Assembly (NCBI GenBank): GCA_000434995.1
Contig: FR895295.1
Location: forward strand, 7,240-27,262
DNA from: Firmicutes bacterium CAG:341
GTDB lineage: Bacteria > Bacillota > Clostridia > Oscillospirales > Acutalibacteraceae
Direction of reading: 5' to 3'
Length of the DNA: 20,023 nucleotides
Shown: piece by piece, positions 7,409-13,783 of the stretch
Layout of the letters: each line of letters opens with the position of its first letter
How positions within the stretch are numbered: position 1 is the first letter of the stretch
Notes under the pieces: model-generated
The model's database searches: none
Told to the model about the DNA's origin: nothing
Seen by the model: only the letters and a program-made list of their open reading frames with translations
Position numbers and translations under genes: made by a program

Positions 7409-8338
7409 TTGTTTCTTGATAATTTAAAAACGATTGCACTTCAAGTGTTTATATTGTATTTAATGGCCGGTGTAGGCTTTGTGACGGATAAAATCGGCCT
7501 GTTTAAGCAAAGTGACGGTAAAAGATTGATTGATTTAATATTCAATGTTGTTTTGCCGATTGCTATTATAAACACATTTATTAAAATGGAGTATACACCA
7601 AGCCATGTTAAAGGCTTGGTTGTAGCTTTTGTTTGCGCAATTGCAACTCATATTTTCGCCGCGCTTATTTCGCTGTTTACTTTTAAGAAACAAAATGTTA
7701 ATCTTCGCGGAATTTATCATTATGCAACCGTTTTTTCAAATGCGAGTTTTCTTGCTTTGCCGCTTGCACAAAGTGTAATAGGCGAGGAAGGTATTTTTTA
7801 TTGCTCGGTATACGTGGCGGTATTTAATATATTTGCATTTACTTACGGTATCTATGAAATATCGGGCAGAAAAGCAAAAATCGACTTGAAAAAATTGATT
7901 TTTAATCCCGGTTCAATTTCCGTGATTATCGGCTTGCCTCTTTTCTTTTTAAAATTTAAAGCACCTTATGTTATTGAATATCCTTTGCAGATGATAAGTA
8001 ATTGCAATTCGCCGCTGGCAATGATTGTATTCGGTACATTCCTTGCAAACTCGAATTTTAAAAATCTTATTAAGAAGAAAGAATTATATTTTGTTTCGTT
8101 TTTAAGGCTTGTTTTTATTCCTGTTTGTATGTTGCTTTTGTTTAAGATCTTTAATGTCAACGGGGATTTGCTTGTTGCTATGACTATTTCGGCAGCAGCG
8201 CCGACGGCAACAAACACAGCTATGTACGCAGCAAAATATGATAATGATGCCGCTCTCGGCAGTGAACTTGCAGCCCAGTCATCTGTTTTGTCTGTAATTT
8301 CAATGCCGGTAATCGTGGCACTCGCATCCGTTATATAG
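7409..8338 (+). CDS. AEC family transporter (auxin efflux carrier-like)
   Basis: This 309-residue membrane protein has about ten helices and matches the AEC family in length and layout. Typical features are GVGFVTDKIGLFKQSDGKRL near the start, NVVLPIAIINTFIKM (about residues 46-60), FSNASFLALPLAQS near 109-122, and a C-terminal AAAPTATNTAMYAAKYDND segment before the last helices. Bacterial members export or import organic acids or amino acids such as malate; the substrate is not predictable here. Proximity to citrate synthase makes a carboxylate plausible but this is inference. The start is TTG at 7409 with a GAGG site eight bases upstream. No clear terminator follows. Confidence 0.88.
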   Translation: MFLDNLKTIALQVFILYLMAGVGFVTDKIGLFKQSDGKRLIDLIFNVVLPIAIINTFIKMEYTPSHVKGLVVAFVCAIATHIFAALISLFTFKKQNVNLRGIYHYATVFSNASFLALPLAQSVIGEEGIFYCSVYVAVFNIFAFTYGIYEISGRKAKIDLKKLIFNPGSISVIIGLPLFFLKFKAPYVIEYPLQMISNCNSPLAMIVFGTFLANSNFKNLIKKKELYFVSFLRLVFIPVCMLLLFKIFNVNGDLLVAMTISAAAPTATNTAMYAAKYDNDAALGSELAAQSSVLSVISMPVIVALASVI

Positions 8339-8390
8339 TTTTTTAGTATGTCTAAACTGTTAATTTTATTTAAAATGATATTAGCCAAAG

Positions 8391-8419
8391 TTGAAAAACG
8401 GTAAATATTATTATATAAT
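8391..8419 (+). promoter_or_regulatory. sigma-A promoter for the darA-holB-ricT operon
   Basis: TTGAAA (8391-8396) and TATAAT (8414-8419) are separated by 17 bases in the 176-base gap between the AEC gene and darA. The leader would be about 90 bases. The rest of the gap shows no recognisable structure. Confidence 0.7.
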
Positions 8420-8514
8420 CATAATACAAATAGGAATATTGTGTATTACAGTTCGGAATATTTCACGATTTGTTACAATAATATTTATCAATCAATGTTT
8501 GAAAGGTGATTTTA

Positions 8515-8838
8515 ATGAAACTTGTTATCGTAATTGTGTCAAATAAGGATTTGACCAATGTGTTATCGTCTACAATAGAGGAAGGTTATTTTTCAACCAA
8601 AATTTCAACACAGGGAATGTTTCTTGAAAATGGGCAAACTACTGTTCTTTTCGGAGTTAAAGATGATGAAGTCGAAAAATTATTCGGCATTATCGAAAAG
8701 CATGTTACCAAGCGTGTAGTACGCCATGTCGGTGTCGACAGCACACTTCAAGGCTCGCTTTTAAGAAAGCCTGTTGATGTTGAAGAATACGGTGCAGTTG
8801 CATTTGTGCTTGATGTTGACCAATTTAGGAAATTATAA
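8515..8838 (+). CDS. darA: cyclic-di-AMP receptor family protein (DarA/PstA/YaaQ)
   Basis: This 107-residue protein has the PII-like fold signature of the DarA family (DUF970): MKLVIVIVSNKDLTNVLSST, a GMFLENGQTTVLFGV segment in place of the usual GGFL-x-SGNTT motif, and a C-terminal AVAFVLDVDQFRKL strand. Start is ATG at 8515 with AAAGGTGA five bases upstream. Family members bind cyclic-di-AMP as a trimer and are thought to relay the signal, with unclear partners. Position directly upstream of holB and ricT matches the Bacillus yaaQ locus and strongly supports the call. Aligned from memory with the Bacillus protein, several pocket positions differ, including the Arg in the first loop (Phe here), so nucleotide binding should not be assumed. 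Confidence 0.85.
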   Translation: MKLVIVIVSNKDLTNVLSSTIEEGYFSTKISTQGMFLENGQTTVLFGVKDDEVEKLFGIIEKHVTKRVVRHVGVDSTLQGSLLRKPVDVEEYGAVAFVLDVDQFRKL

Positions 8839-8841
8839 TTT

Positions 8842-9825
8842 ATGAAACTGACTAATTTTATCGGCAATGAAAAGGTTGTTGACTCACTTTCAAAGCTTTT
8901 TGAAGGCGGCAGATTTCCGCACGCATTGATTATTGAAGGTGAAGACGGAGTAGGTAAAAAAACTCTTGCTCGTGATTTAGCCTGTACTCTTGTTTGCAGG
9001 GGTTATGATAAACCCTGCGGTGAATGTACCCAATGTAAAAAGGCAATCGCCGGTATTCACCCGGATATAAGCGAGTATATACCTGCCGGGGGCGTGAATT
9101 CTTTTCATGTTGATACTGTAAGAAATATAATAAATGATGCATATATTCAGCCAAATGAAGCTGATTATAAAATATATATATTAGCAAATGCGCATTGTAT
9201 GAACCAAAATGCGCAAAATGCACTTCTTAAAATATTGGAAGAGCCGCCTAAATACGTTGTTTTTATTTTAACAACTAATTCTAAAAGTGCTCTTCTTTCA
9301 ACTGTTTTATCGCGCAGTGTCTGCGTTACTCTTGAGGGTGTAGATATTGAAAGGGCAACCGAGTATATTACTTCTCATACCGATGATGTTGATTACGAAA
9401 CCGCTAAAAAAACAGTTGAAACATTTAACGGTAATATCGGTAAGGCACTTTTAAGCTTGCAGGACAGTAAAACAGGTGAACTTGTTGATGTTTGCAATAA
9501 ACTTTGCACAGCACTTGTATCATCAAATGAATATGAAGTGTTAACATTATGCTCTGCGTTTCAAAAGGATAGGCAGGGCGTTGTATTTGCCTGCGATTTA
9601 CTTAAAAATATTTTTAGAGATGCACTTTTTGCCCAAAATGAAAGTGAATGTATTTCAGGGCAGGAAAAGAGTGCGTCACTTCTTAAAACATCTGTTTCAA
9701 GGCAAAATTTAATCAGGCTTATGGAAACTTGCGAAGAAGTGAAATCAATGGCATTAAGCAATGCTAATAATGCTTTGTTAATTACAAAATTCTGCTATTC
9801 ACTTAACAGTGCAATCGGCAGATAA
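8842..9825 (+). CDS. holB: DNA polymerase III subunit delta' (clamp loader)
   Basis: This 327-residue protein is the delta' subunit of the replicative clamp loader. It shows the Walker A loop GEDGVGKKT (33-41), a zinc-binding set C52, C59, C62 and C65 (the last three as CGECTQC), the signature NAQNALLKILEEPP (about 123-136), and a sensor-1-like TTNSKSALLSTVLSRS. In place of an acidic Walker B the sequence is IYILANAH, and the usual SRC motif reads SRS, so it is probably a structural rather than hydrolysing subunit, as expected for delta'. It starts three bases after the darA stop and is followed by ricT after 12 bases, in an operon. Confidence 0.93.
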   Translation: MKLTNFIGNEKVVDSLSKLFEGGRFPHALIIEGEDGVGKKTLARDLACTLVCRGYDKPCGECTQCKKAIAGIHPDISEYIPAGGVNSFHVDTVRNIINDAYIQPNEADYKIYILANAHCMNQNAQNALLKILEEPPKYVVFILTTNSKSALLSTVLSRSVCVTLEGVDIERATEYITSHTDDVDYETAKKTVETFNGNIGKALLSLQDSKTGELVDVCNKLCTALVSSNEYEVLTLCSAFQKDRQGVVFACDLLKNIFRDALFAQNESECISGQEKSASLLKTSVSRQNLIRLMETCEEVKSMALSNANNALLITKFCYSLNSAIGR

Positions 9826-9837
9826 CGGAGGATAAAT

Positions 9838-10674
9838 ATGACTAAAGTTGTTGGTGTTCGTTTCAGCGACACAGGCAAAATGTATTATTTTGACCCAAAG
9901 GGTTTTGATATAAAAAACGGGCAGGAAATCATTGTTGAAACTGCCAATGGGCTTGAATTCGGTAAGGCTTCAACAGGAGTTAAGCTTGTTGAGGATGATG
10001 AAGTTGTAAGCCCGCTTAAGCCTGTTATTCGCATAGCAACAGACGAAGACAGAAAAAAAGTTGAAGAAAATAAAAGAAAAGAAAAAGAAGCTTTTGAAAT
10101 ATGTAACCAAAAAATTCAAAAGCATAATCTTGAAATGAATTTAACAAATGCTGAGTATTCATTTGATTGCTCAAAAGTTATATTTTATTTCACGGCAGAC
10201 GGTAGAATTGATTTCAGGGAGCTTGTTAAGGATTTGGCTTCCACACTTCATACCAGAATCGAACTTCGCCAAATCGGTGTAAGAGATGAGAGTAAAATGC
10301 TTGGCGGTCTTGGTATATGCGGCAGGCCGTTTTGCTGTTCAACTTTTCTTGACGGTTTTCATTCCGTTACCATTAAAATGGCTAAAGACCAGGGGCTTTC
10401 TCTTGCGCCGGGTAAAATAAGCGGTACTTGCGGAAGACTTATGTGTTGCCTTAAATATGAGCAAAATTCTTACGAATATTTACATAAAATCACACCAAAA
10501 GTCGGCACTGTTGTTGATTGCAGGCACGGTAGGGGAACCGTTGTTGATTCTGCAATTTTAACCGGTAAACTTAAAATACAGCTTGATAATACACCTGACG
10601 GTTTACCTGTTATCGTAAATCGCGAGGAAGTAAGAATAGTTAGGGATAACAAACAGAAAGTTAACAAAATTTAA
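9838..10674 (+). CDS. ricT: PSP1 domain protein, RicT (YaaT)
   Basis: This 278-residue protein has the PSP1 domain of Bacillus RicT/YaaT. Key residues are the cysteines C161, C166 and C167 in GICGRPFCC and C198, C203 and C204 in GTCGRLMCC, which in the Bacillus protein help bind [4Fe-4S] clusters. RicT acts with RicA and RicF, affecting RNase Y-dependent mRNA maturation and, through it, sporulation and competence. Neither partner is in this window. A Lys/Glu-rich helical stretch (about residues 71-96) is typical of the family. The start ATG has GGAGG seven bases upstream. Gene order after holB is as in Bacillus. Confidence 0.92.
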   Translation: MTKVVGVRFSDTGKMYYFDPKGFDIKNGQEIIVETANGLEFGKASTGVKLVEDDEVVSPLKPVIRIATDEDRKKVEENKRKEKEAFEICNQKIQKHNLEMNLTNAEYSFDCSKVIFYFTADGRIDFRELVKDLASTLHTRIELRQIGVRDESKMLGGLGICGRPFCCSTFLDGFHSVTIKMAKDQGLSLAPGKISGTCGRLMCCLKYEQNSYEYLHKITPKVGTVVDCRHGRGTVVDSAILTGKLKIQLDNTPDGLPVIVNREEVRIVRDNKQKVNKI

Positions 10675-10696
10675 TAAATTATTATTGCTATTTTAC

Positions 10697-10725
10697 TTGA
10701 TTTTTGTGCGCAATACTGTTATATT
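10697..10725 (+). promoter_or_regulatory. probable sigma-A promoter for ferredoxin
   Basis: TTGATT (10697-10702) and TATATT (10720-10725) are separated by 17 bases in the 82-base gap after ricT. This suggests the ferredoxin is transcribed on its own in addition to any read-through. Confidence 0.55.
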
Positions 10726-10756
10726 AAATTTACAATATGGTGTAGGAGGTGTAATG

Positions 10757-10927
10757 ATGGCATACGCTATTTCAGATGATTGTATTTCATGTGGCGCTTG
10801 TGCTGCTGAATGCCCGGTAGGTGCAATTTCAGAGGGAGACGGCAAGTTCGAAATTGATGCAGATGTTTGCATTGAATGTGGTGCTTGCGAAGCTACTTGT
10901 CCGGTAGGGGCTCCTGCTCAAGCATAA
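10757..10927 (+). CDS. 2[4Fe-4S] clostridial-type ferredoxin
   Basis: This 56-residue protein is a small low-potential electron carrier. It holds two cluster motifs, CISCGACAAECP (residues 9-20) and CIECGACEATCP (38-49), each with the Cys-x2-Cys-x2-Cys-x3-Cys-Pro spacing of 2[4Fe-4S] ferredoxins. Length equals the clostridial standard of about 55 residues. Two adjacent ATG codons exist (10754 and 10757); the second is preferred because AGGAGG (10744-10749) is seven bases upstream and it gives the usual MAYAI start. It has its own promoter and a strong hairpin just downstream. Likely partners are pyruvate:ferredoxin oxidoreductase, hydrogenase or Rnf, none of which is in the window. Confidence 0.95.
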   Translation: MAYAISDDCISCGACAAECPVGAISEGDGKFEIDADVCIECGACEATCPVGAPAQA

Positions 10928-10943
10928 TTTGATACATACTTAA

Positions 10944-10990
10944 AATAAAAGCACGGTAGTTAGAAATTATCTAACCACCGTGCTTTTATT
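10944..10990. terminator. bidirectional rho-independent terminator
   Basis: Two 21-base arms (10944-10964 and 10970-10990) pair with one mismatch around a five-base loop. The stem contains GCACGGT and is flanked by A-rich and T-rich runs, so it can end ferredoxin transcription on the plus strand and the anti-sigma operon on the minus strand. Confidence 0.9.
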
Positions 10991-11035
10991 ATTTATTTAA
11001 AAGATTACCATAGGGAAAACTGCGTTCTCCCGTAA

Positions 11036-11911
11036 TTATTTAATTTCAACTTCTCTTATACTTCCTACACCGTCTTTATCAAATTCAATATTGAATCCAC
11101 GCTTAATAACCGAACCGTCTTTATATTCAATAACTGCAGTAATCGTATCGTTTAAATCGCTGAAATTAAAATCACTTGTCTTGCTGATATAAGTAGGCAA
11201 ATATGTTAAATTCCAAGTAAAGCTGTTTCCGAAATTAACTTCTTTTTTGAACTTACCGTTTGAGAATGAACATATACCGCTGTCATATGATTTTTGGAGC
11301 TTATCTCCGCTTATTTCGACTTTTCGTGCGTCTGTATACCAATTTTCCATATCATCGTCAAATACAGCTACGGAAAGCTCTGCATACTTATTCTTATTTT
11401 CAAGTGTTAATTTTTTTACATCTTCAATTTTACCTGTATTAACCGTAAAGTTACCGCTGGATAAGGTGTAAAAATCATATTCTTTGCCTGATTTTTCATT
11501 TGCGGCATTGCTTGAACTTGAGTTTACAGATGCAGTGTAATTATCGTTGCCTAATCTTTCTGCATCATCCAAAAGCTTTTGCTTGTCTTTTTGCCACTTG
11601 TTCATAGCATTTTTATTGCCTTCGGAAATATAAATTTGATAGGTAAAATCTTGCGGCGTTGCTTTTTTAATATTTGCAACCTCGTTCGCATTTGCTACAT
11701 ATATGCCCATACTCGCTTTATCACTTACAGAATAGCTTATACCAAAGCCTCCGCCTACAACCAAAACAAATGCCATTACCATTGCAATTATTTTTTGGGG
11801 AAGAGTAATTGCTTTGTGTTTGCTTTGTGCAGTAATATCATATAAATTATCAATTGTTTTATAAGAAACATTGAGTTGATTAAAAGCTTTTTTGTATTCA
11901 TTATTCCTCAT
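11036..11911 (-). CDS. membrane-anchored probable anti-sigma factor
   Basis: This 291-residue protein has a short N-terminal cytoplasmic part (about 40 residues), one membrane helix (about residues 40-60, IIAMVMAFVLVVGGGFGISY) and a large outside domain with no recognised motif. This is the layout of membrane anti-sigma proteins encoded directly after an ECF sigma gene, such as the DUF4179 group in Clostridia. I am not sure it belongs to that exact family. The start ATG at 11911 is preferred over 11920 because AGGAG lies nine bases upstream of it but touches the earlier ATG. It overlaps the sigma gene by 11 bases, so they are coupled. By analogy it would hold the sigma factor until an envelope signal releases it; the signal is unknown. 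Confidence 0.65.
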   Translation of the reverse strand: MRNNEYKKAFNQLNVSYKTIDNLYDITAQSKHKAITLPQKIIAMVMAFVLVVGGGFGISYSVSDKASMGIYVANANEVANIKKATPQDFTYQIYISEGNKNAMNKWQKDKQKLLDDAERLGNDNYTASVNSSSSNAANEKSGKEYDFYTLSSGNFTVNTGKIEDVKKLTLENKNKYAELSVAVFDDDMENWYTDARKVEISGDKLQKSYDSGICSFSNGKFKKEVNFGNSFTWNLTYLPTYISKTSDFNFSDLNDTITAVIEYKDGSVIKRGFNIEFDKDGVGSIREVEIK

Positions 11912-12383
11912 AATCGTCATCTCCTAATTTAGCCTTAAGCTTTTGCCTAGCTCGTGAAAGTCTTGTTTTTACAGCCGATTCTTTAATATTTAAAAGCGTT
12001 GCTATTTCGTTTATTTGCAAATCTTCAAAATAAAACAGATGTATAACGGTTCTTTGATTTTTTGGCAATGACATAACAGCTTTTATTAAATCTATGTCTT
12101 GTGTATCGTCAATGTGGGAGAGATTAAGTGCGTCTTCAAGAGGTACGTTTCTTTTTCTGAAATGTAACCTTAATAAATCTTTACTCTCGTTCACACATAC
12201 TTTCGTAAGCCATTTCGCTATATGTTCGTCTGATTCAAATTCTTTTTTGCAGTTCCATAGCTTTAAATATACATTTTGCAGTATGTCCTCGGCATCTGCT
12301 TGATTTTTTGTAAATGACAACGCAATCAAATACAGCCGCTTGCTTTGTGTCCTTACACATTCGTTAAATTTAGATTCAGTCAT
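11901..12383 (-). CDS. ECF-type RNA polymerase sigma factor
   Basis: This 160-residue protein has the two domains of group IV (ECF) sigma factors. Region 2 is near residues 10-75 and includes ADAEDILQNVYLKLW (about 29-43). Region 4 is near residues 103-152, with LPKNQRTVIHLFYFEDL and the helix-turn-helix EIATLLNIKESAVKTRLSRA. Regions 1 and 3 are absent, as expected. I chose the ATG at 12383, where GAGGTGA is close upstream; an ATG five codons earlier (12398) is possible. The promoter upstream has an ECF-type sequence, suggesting that the factor activates its own operon. The overlapping downstream gene encodes the probable anti-sigma factor. Confidence 0.92.
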   Translation of the reverse strand: MTESKFNECVRTQSKRLYLIALSFTKNQADAEDILQNVYLKLWNCKKEFESDEHIAKWLTKVCVNESKDLLRLHFRKRNVPLEDALNLSHIDDTQDIDLIKAVMSLPKNQRTVIHLFYFEDLQINEIATLLNIKESAVKTRLSRARQKLKAKLGDDDYEE

Positions 12384-12425
12384 TATGTCACCTCGCATCT
12401 TTCTTGAAAGGTCCTTTCACTTTAG

Positions 12426-12453
12426 TAACGGTTGAGATAGGGGAAAGGTTACA
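12426..12453 (-). promoter_or_regulatory. ECF-type (autoregulatory) promoter of the sigma/anti-sigma operon
   Basis: On the minus strand TGTAAC (12448-12453), extended to TGTAACCTTT, lies 17 bases upstream of CGTTA (12426-12430). This matches the AAC-rich -35 and CGT-type -10 pattern of ECF promoters of the SigX/SigM/SigW kind. It lies about 45 bases before the sigma gene start, and no sigma-A promoter is obvious there. Positive autoregulation is inferred. Confidence 0.65.
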
Positions 12454-12493
12454 TTTTTTGACAAAATTATTTTATGCCAATAAAAAACATAAA

Positions 12494-12524
12494 AAAAGAA
12501 CTACACATTATGTGTAGTTCTTTT
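12494..12524 (-). terminator. terminator of tRNA-Ser
   Basis: Two perfect 14-base arms (12494-12507 and 12511-12524) surround a three-base loop. On the minus strand the stem is followed by a run of T. The hairpin begins at the end of the tRNA, directly at the encoded CCA. Confidence 0.85.
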
Positions 12525-12612
12525 GGCGCAGAGGGTGGGATTCGAACCCACGCGCCCTTTCGGACAAACGGTTTTCAAGACCGCCTCGTTATGACCACTT
12601 CGATACCTCTGC
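12524..12612 (-). tRNA. tRNA-Ser (anticodon UGA)
   Basis: An 89-base cloverleaf on the minus strand. The acceptor stem is GCAGAGG paired with CCTCTGC, the anticodon stem-loop is GCGGT-CTTGAAA-ACCGT with anticodon TGA, the long variable arm is typical of serine tRNAs, the T arm is GTGGG-TTCGAAT-CCCAC, and the 3' CCA is encoded. It reads UCN serine codons, mainly UCA. Confidence 0.97.
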
Positions 12613-12627
12613 GTTTCGTGCTTGTGT

Positions 12628-12656
12628 ATATTACCATAAAACAAGTGTAATGTCAA
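12628..12656 (-). promoter_or_regulatory. sigma-A promoter of tRNA-Ser
   Basis: On the minus strand a perfect TTGACA (12651-12656) is separated by 17 bases from TAATAT (12628-12633), about 15 bases before the tRNA 5' end. The tRNA is therefore a single transcription unit with its own terminator. Confidence 0.85.
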
Positions 12657-12688
12657 GAACTTTTTTCAAAAAATTAAATAAACTATAT

Positions 12689-12722
12689 AAAAACAGAGCC
12701 GGTACATACCGACTCTGTTTTT
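12689..12722 (-). terminator. terminator of the sigH/zinc-ribbon operon
   Basis: A hairpin with 15-base arms holding ACAGAG and CGGT segments, one mismatch and a four-base loop, lies about 30 bases after the zinc-ribbon stop. A- and T-rich flanks lie on both sides; the minus-strand T tract is short. Confidence 0.7.
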
Positions 12723-12750
12723 TGATAATAAAATCTTACTTGTTTTGGAA

Positions 12751-13017
12751 TTACTCTTCCTGCATTTTAGCGAAACATTCACTGCAGTAAACAGGGCGGT
12801 CACCGCTTGGTGCAAAAGGAACTTTACATTCCTTGCCGCAAGAAGCACATACAGCATCGTGATATTCACGCGGTGCGTGCTTTCTTTTGTCACGGCATTC
12901 TTTGCATCTCTGTGGCTCGTTAGTGAAGCCTTTTTCTGCATAAAATTCCTGCTCGCCTGCTGTGAAAACGAATTCGTTTCCGCAATCTTTGCAGACTAAA
13001 GTTTTGTCCTCGTACAT
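12751..13017 (-). CDS. zinc-ribbon domain protein
   Basis: This 88-residue protein consists of two Cys4 metal-binding modules. The first has C9, C12, C38 and C41 with the segment EFVFTAGEQEFYAEKGF, typical of the small family called probable zinc-ribbon domain. The second has C57, C60, C78 and C81, with an extra C64. The function of this family is unknown; binding nucleic acid or a protein partner is possible. The ATG has an AGAGGTG site six bases upstream. It follows the Spo0H-like sigma gene by only 12 bases and ends at a hairpin, so the two are cotranscribed. Confidence 0.85.
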   Translation of the reverse strand: MYEDKTLVCKDCGNEFVFTAGEQEFYAEKGFTNEPQRCKECRDKRKHAPREYHDAVCASCGKECKVPFAPSGDRPVYCSECFAKMQEE

Positions 13018-13029
13018 TTCTTACACCTC

Positions 13030-13623
13030 TTAATTATATTTGTCGGTTTTCAAGTTTACGGTTGACAATTTTTTCTTTATTCTTTGTAATGCATTGTCTA
13101 CCGATTTAGGTGTTTTGTTTAATCTTTTCGCAATTTCATTATAGTTGCAACCGACAATATGTAACCTTAAGACTTCGTTTTCATATTCAGAAAGGTTCTC
13201 TTTAAGGATATTAGCCAACATTGAAACGCTTTCACCGGTGATATAGTAGTCTTCTGCACTTATACTTCCGTTTTCCTCGGGAATTTCTTCCTCGGCATAT
13301 TCAATCACCGCGCCTTGCGGAATATCCTTTTGCCTGTTAAATTTCCTAAGTGCTGTTTGAATGGAATTATTTATGCAGGTTTGTGCATAGGTTTTAAACT
13401 TTGCGCCCTTGCTTTCGTCAAAAGTTTTGATTGAAGCTAATAAGCCAATCATACCCTCCTGAATAATATCTTCATATTCAAGCGGTGAGTTAGTGTATTT
13501 GCTTGCAATCGCTTCAACTACGCTTCGGTACTCGCTGATTAAAGCCTCTGTATTCTTACTGTCACCTGATTGTACATTTGAAAGAAGTGTGTCATTTATA
13601 TTATTTTTGCTGGGTTCTGACAT
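13030..13623 (-). CDS. sigH: sigma-H-like RNA polymerase sigma factor (Spo0H family)
   Basis: This 197-residue sigma factor has region 2 around residues 50-94 (YEDIIQEGMIGLLASIKTFD) and region 4 around 144-189, where NKTPKSVDNALQRIKKKL closely resembles the end of Bacillus SigH. The short form without region 1 also fits. SigH drives early sporulation and transition-phase genes, consistent with the germination genes in this window. I chose ATG at 13623, which has GGGAGAG close upstream, over a start 11 codons earlier. Region 2 contains an extended spacer, about residues 102-130, rich in Glu. In other Firmicutes sigH lies beside rpmG, secE and nusG; that is not so here, so the exact orthology is probable rather than certain. 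Confidence 0.8.
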   Translation of the reverse strand: MSEPSKNNINDTLLSNVQSGDSKNTEALISEYRSVVEAIASKYTNSPLEYEDIIQEGMIGLLASIKTFDESKGAKFKTYAQTCINNSIQTALRKFNRQKDIPQGAVIEYAEEEIPEENGSISAEDYYITGESVSMLANILKENLSEYENEVLRLHIVGCNYNEIAKRLNKTPKSVDNALQRIKKKLSTVNLKTDKYN

Positions 13624-13646
13624 AGTTCTCTCCCACCTTAGATAAA

Positions 13647-13675
13647 ATAATATCAAATTATTTAAAAATAGTCAA
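13647..13675 (-). promoter_or_regulatory. sigma-A promoter of the sigH-like operon
   Basis: On the minus strand TTGACT (13670-13675) and TATTAT (13647-13652) are separated by 17 bases, about 24 bases before the start codon. Confidence 0.75.
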
Positions 13676-13730
13676 CAAAAATCGCAAATAAATTATGAAA
13701 ACTTTTAAACAAATCGACTAAATGTTATAA

Positions 13731-13770
13731 AAAAGCCCGAATTTTGATGATTGTGACAAAATTCGAGCTT
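13731..13770 (-). terminator. terminator of ychF
   Basis: Arms at 13733-13746 and 13757-13770 pair over 14 bases with one mismatch and enclose a ten-base loop. On the minus strand the stem runs into a series of T, 14 bases after the ychF stop. Confidence 0.85.
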
Positions 13771-13783
13771 AAATTATTATGAA

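Noticed and set aside
10685..10756. Upstream extension of the ferredoxin frame
   Set aside because: The extension runs through the promoter and ribosome binding site, and ferredoxins of this type start at MAY.
11013..11031. Small hairpin just after the anti-sigma stop codon
   Set aside because: Eight-position stem with a mismatch and no following T run; the strong bidirectional hairpin at 10944-10990 explains termination better.
12641..12650. Ten-base sequence ACAAGTGTAA shared by the tRNA-Ser promoter and the ychF-ilvB region (14938-14947)
   Set aside because: Two copies of an AT-rich decamer in 20 kb are too weak to claim a common regulator; the tRNA copy lacks the palindrome.
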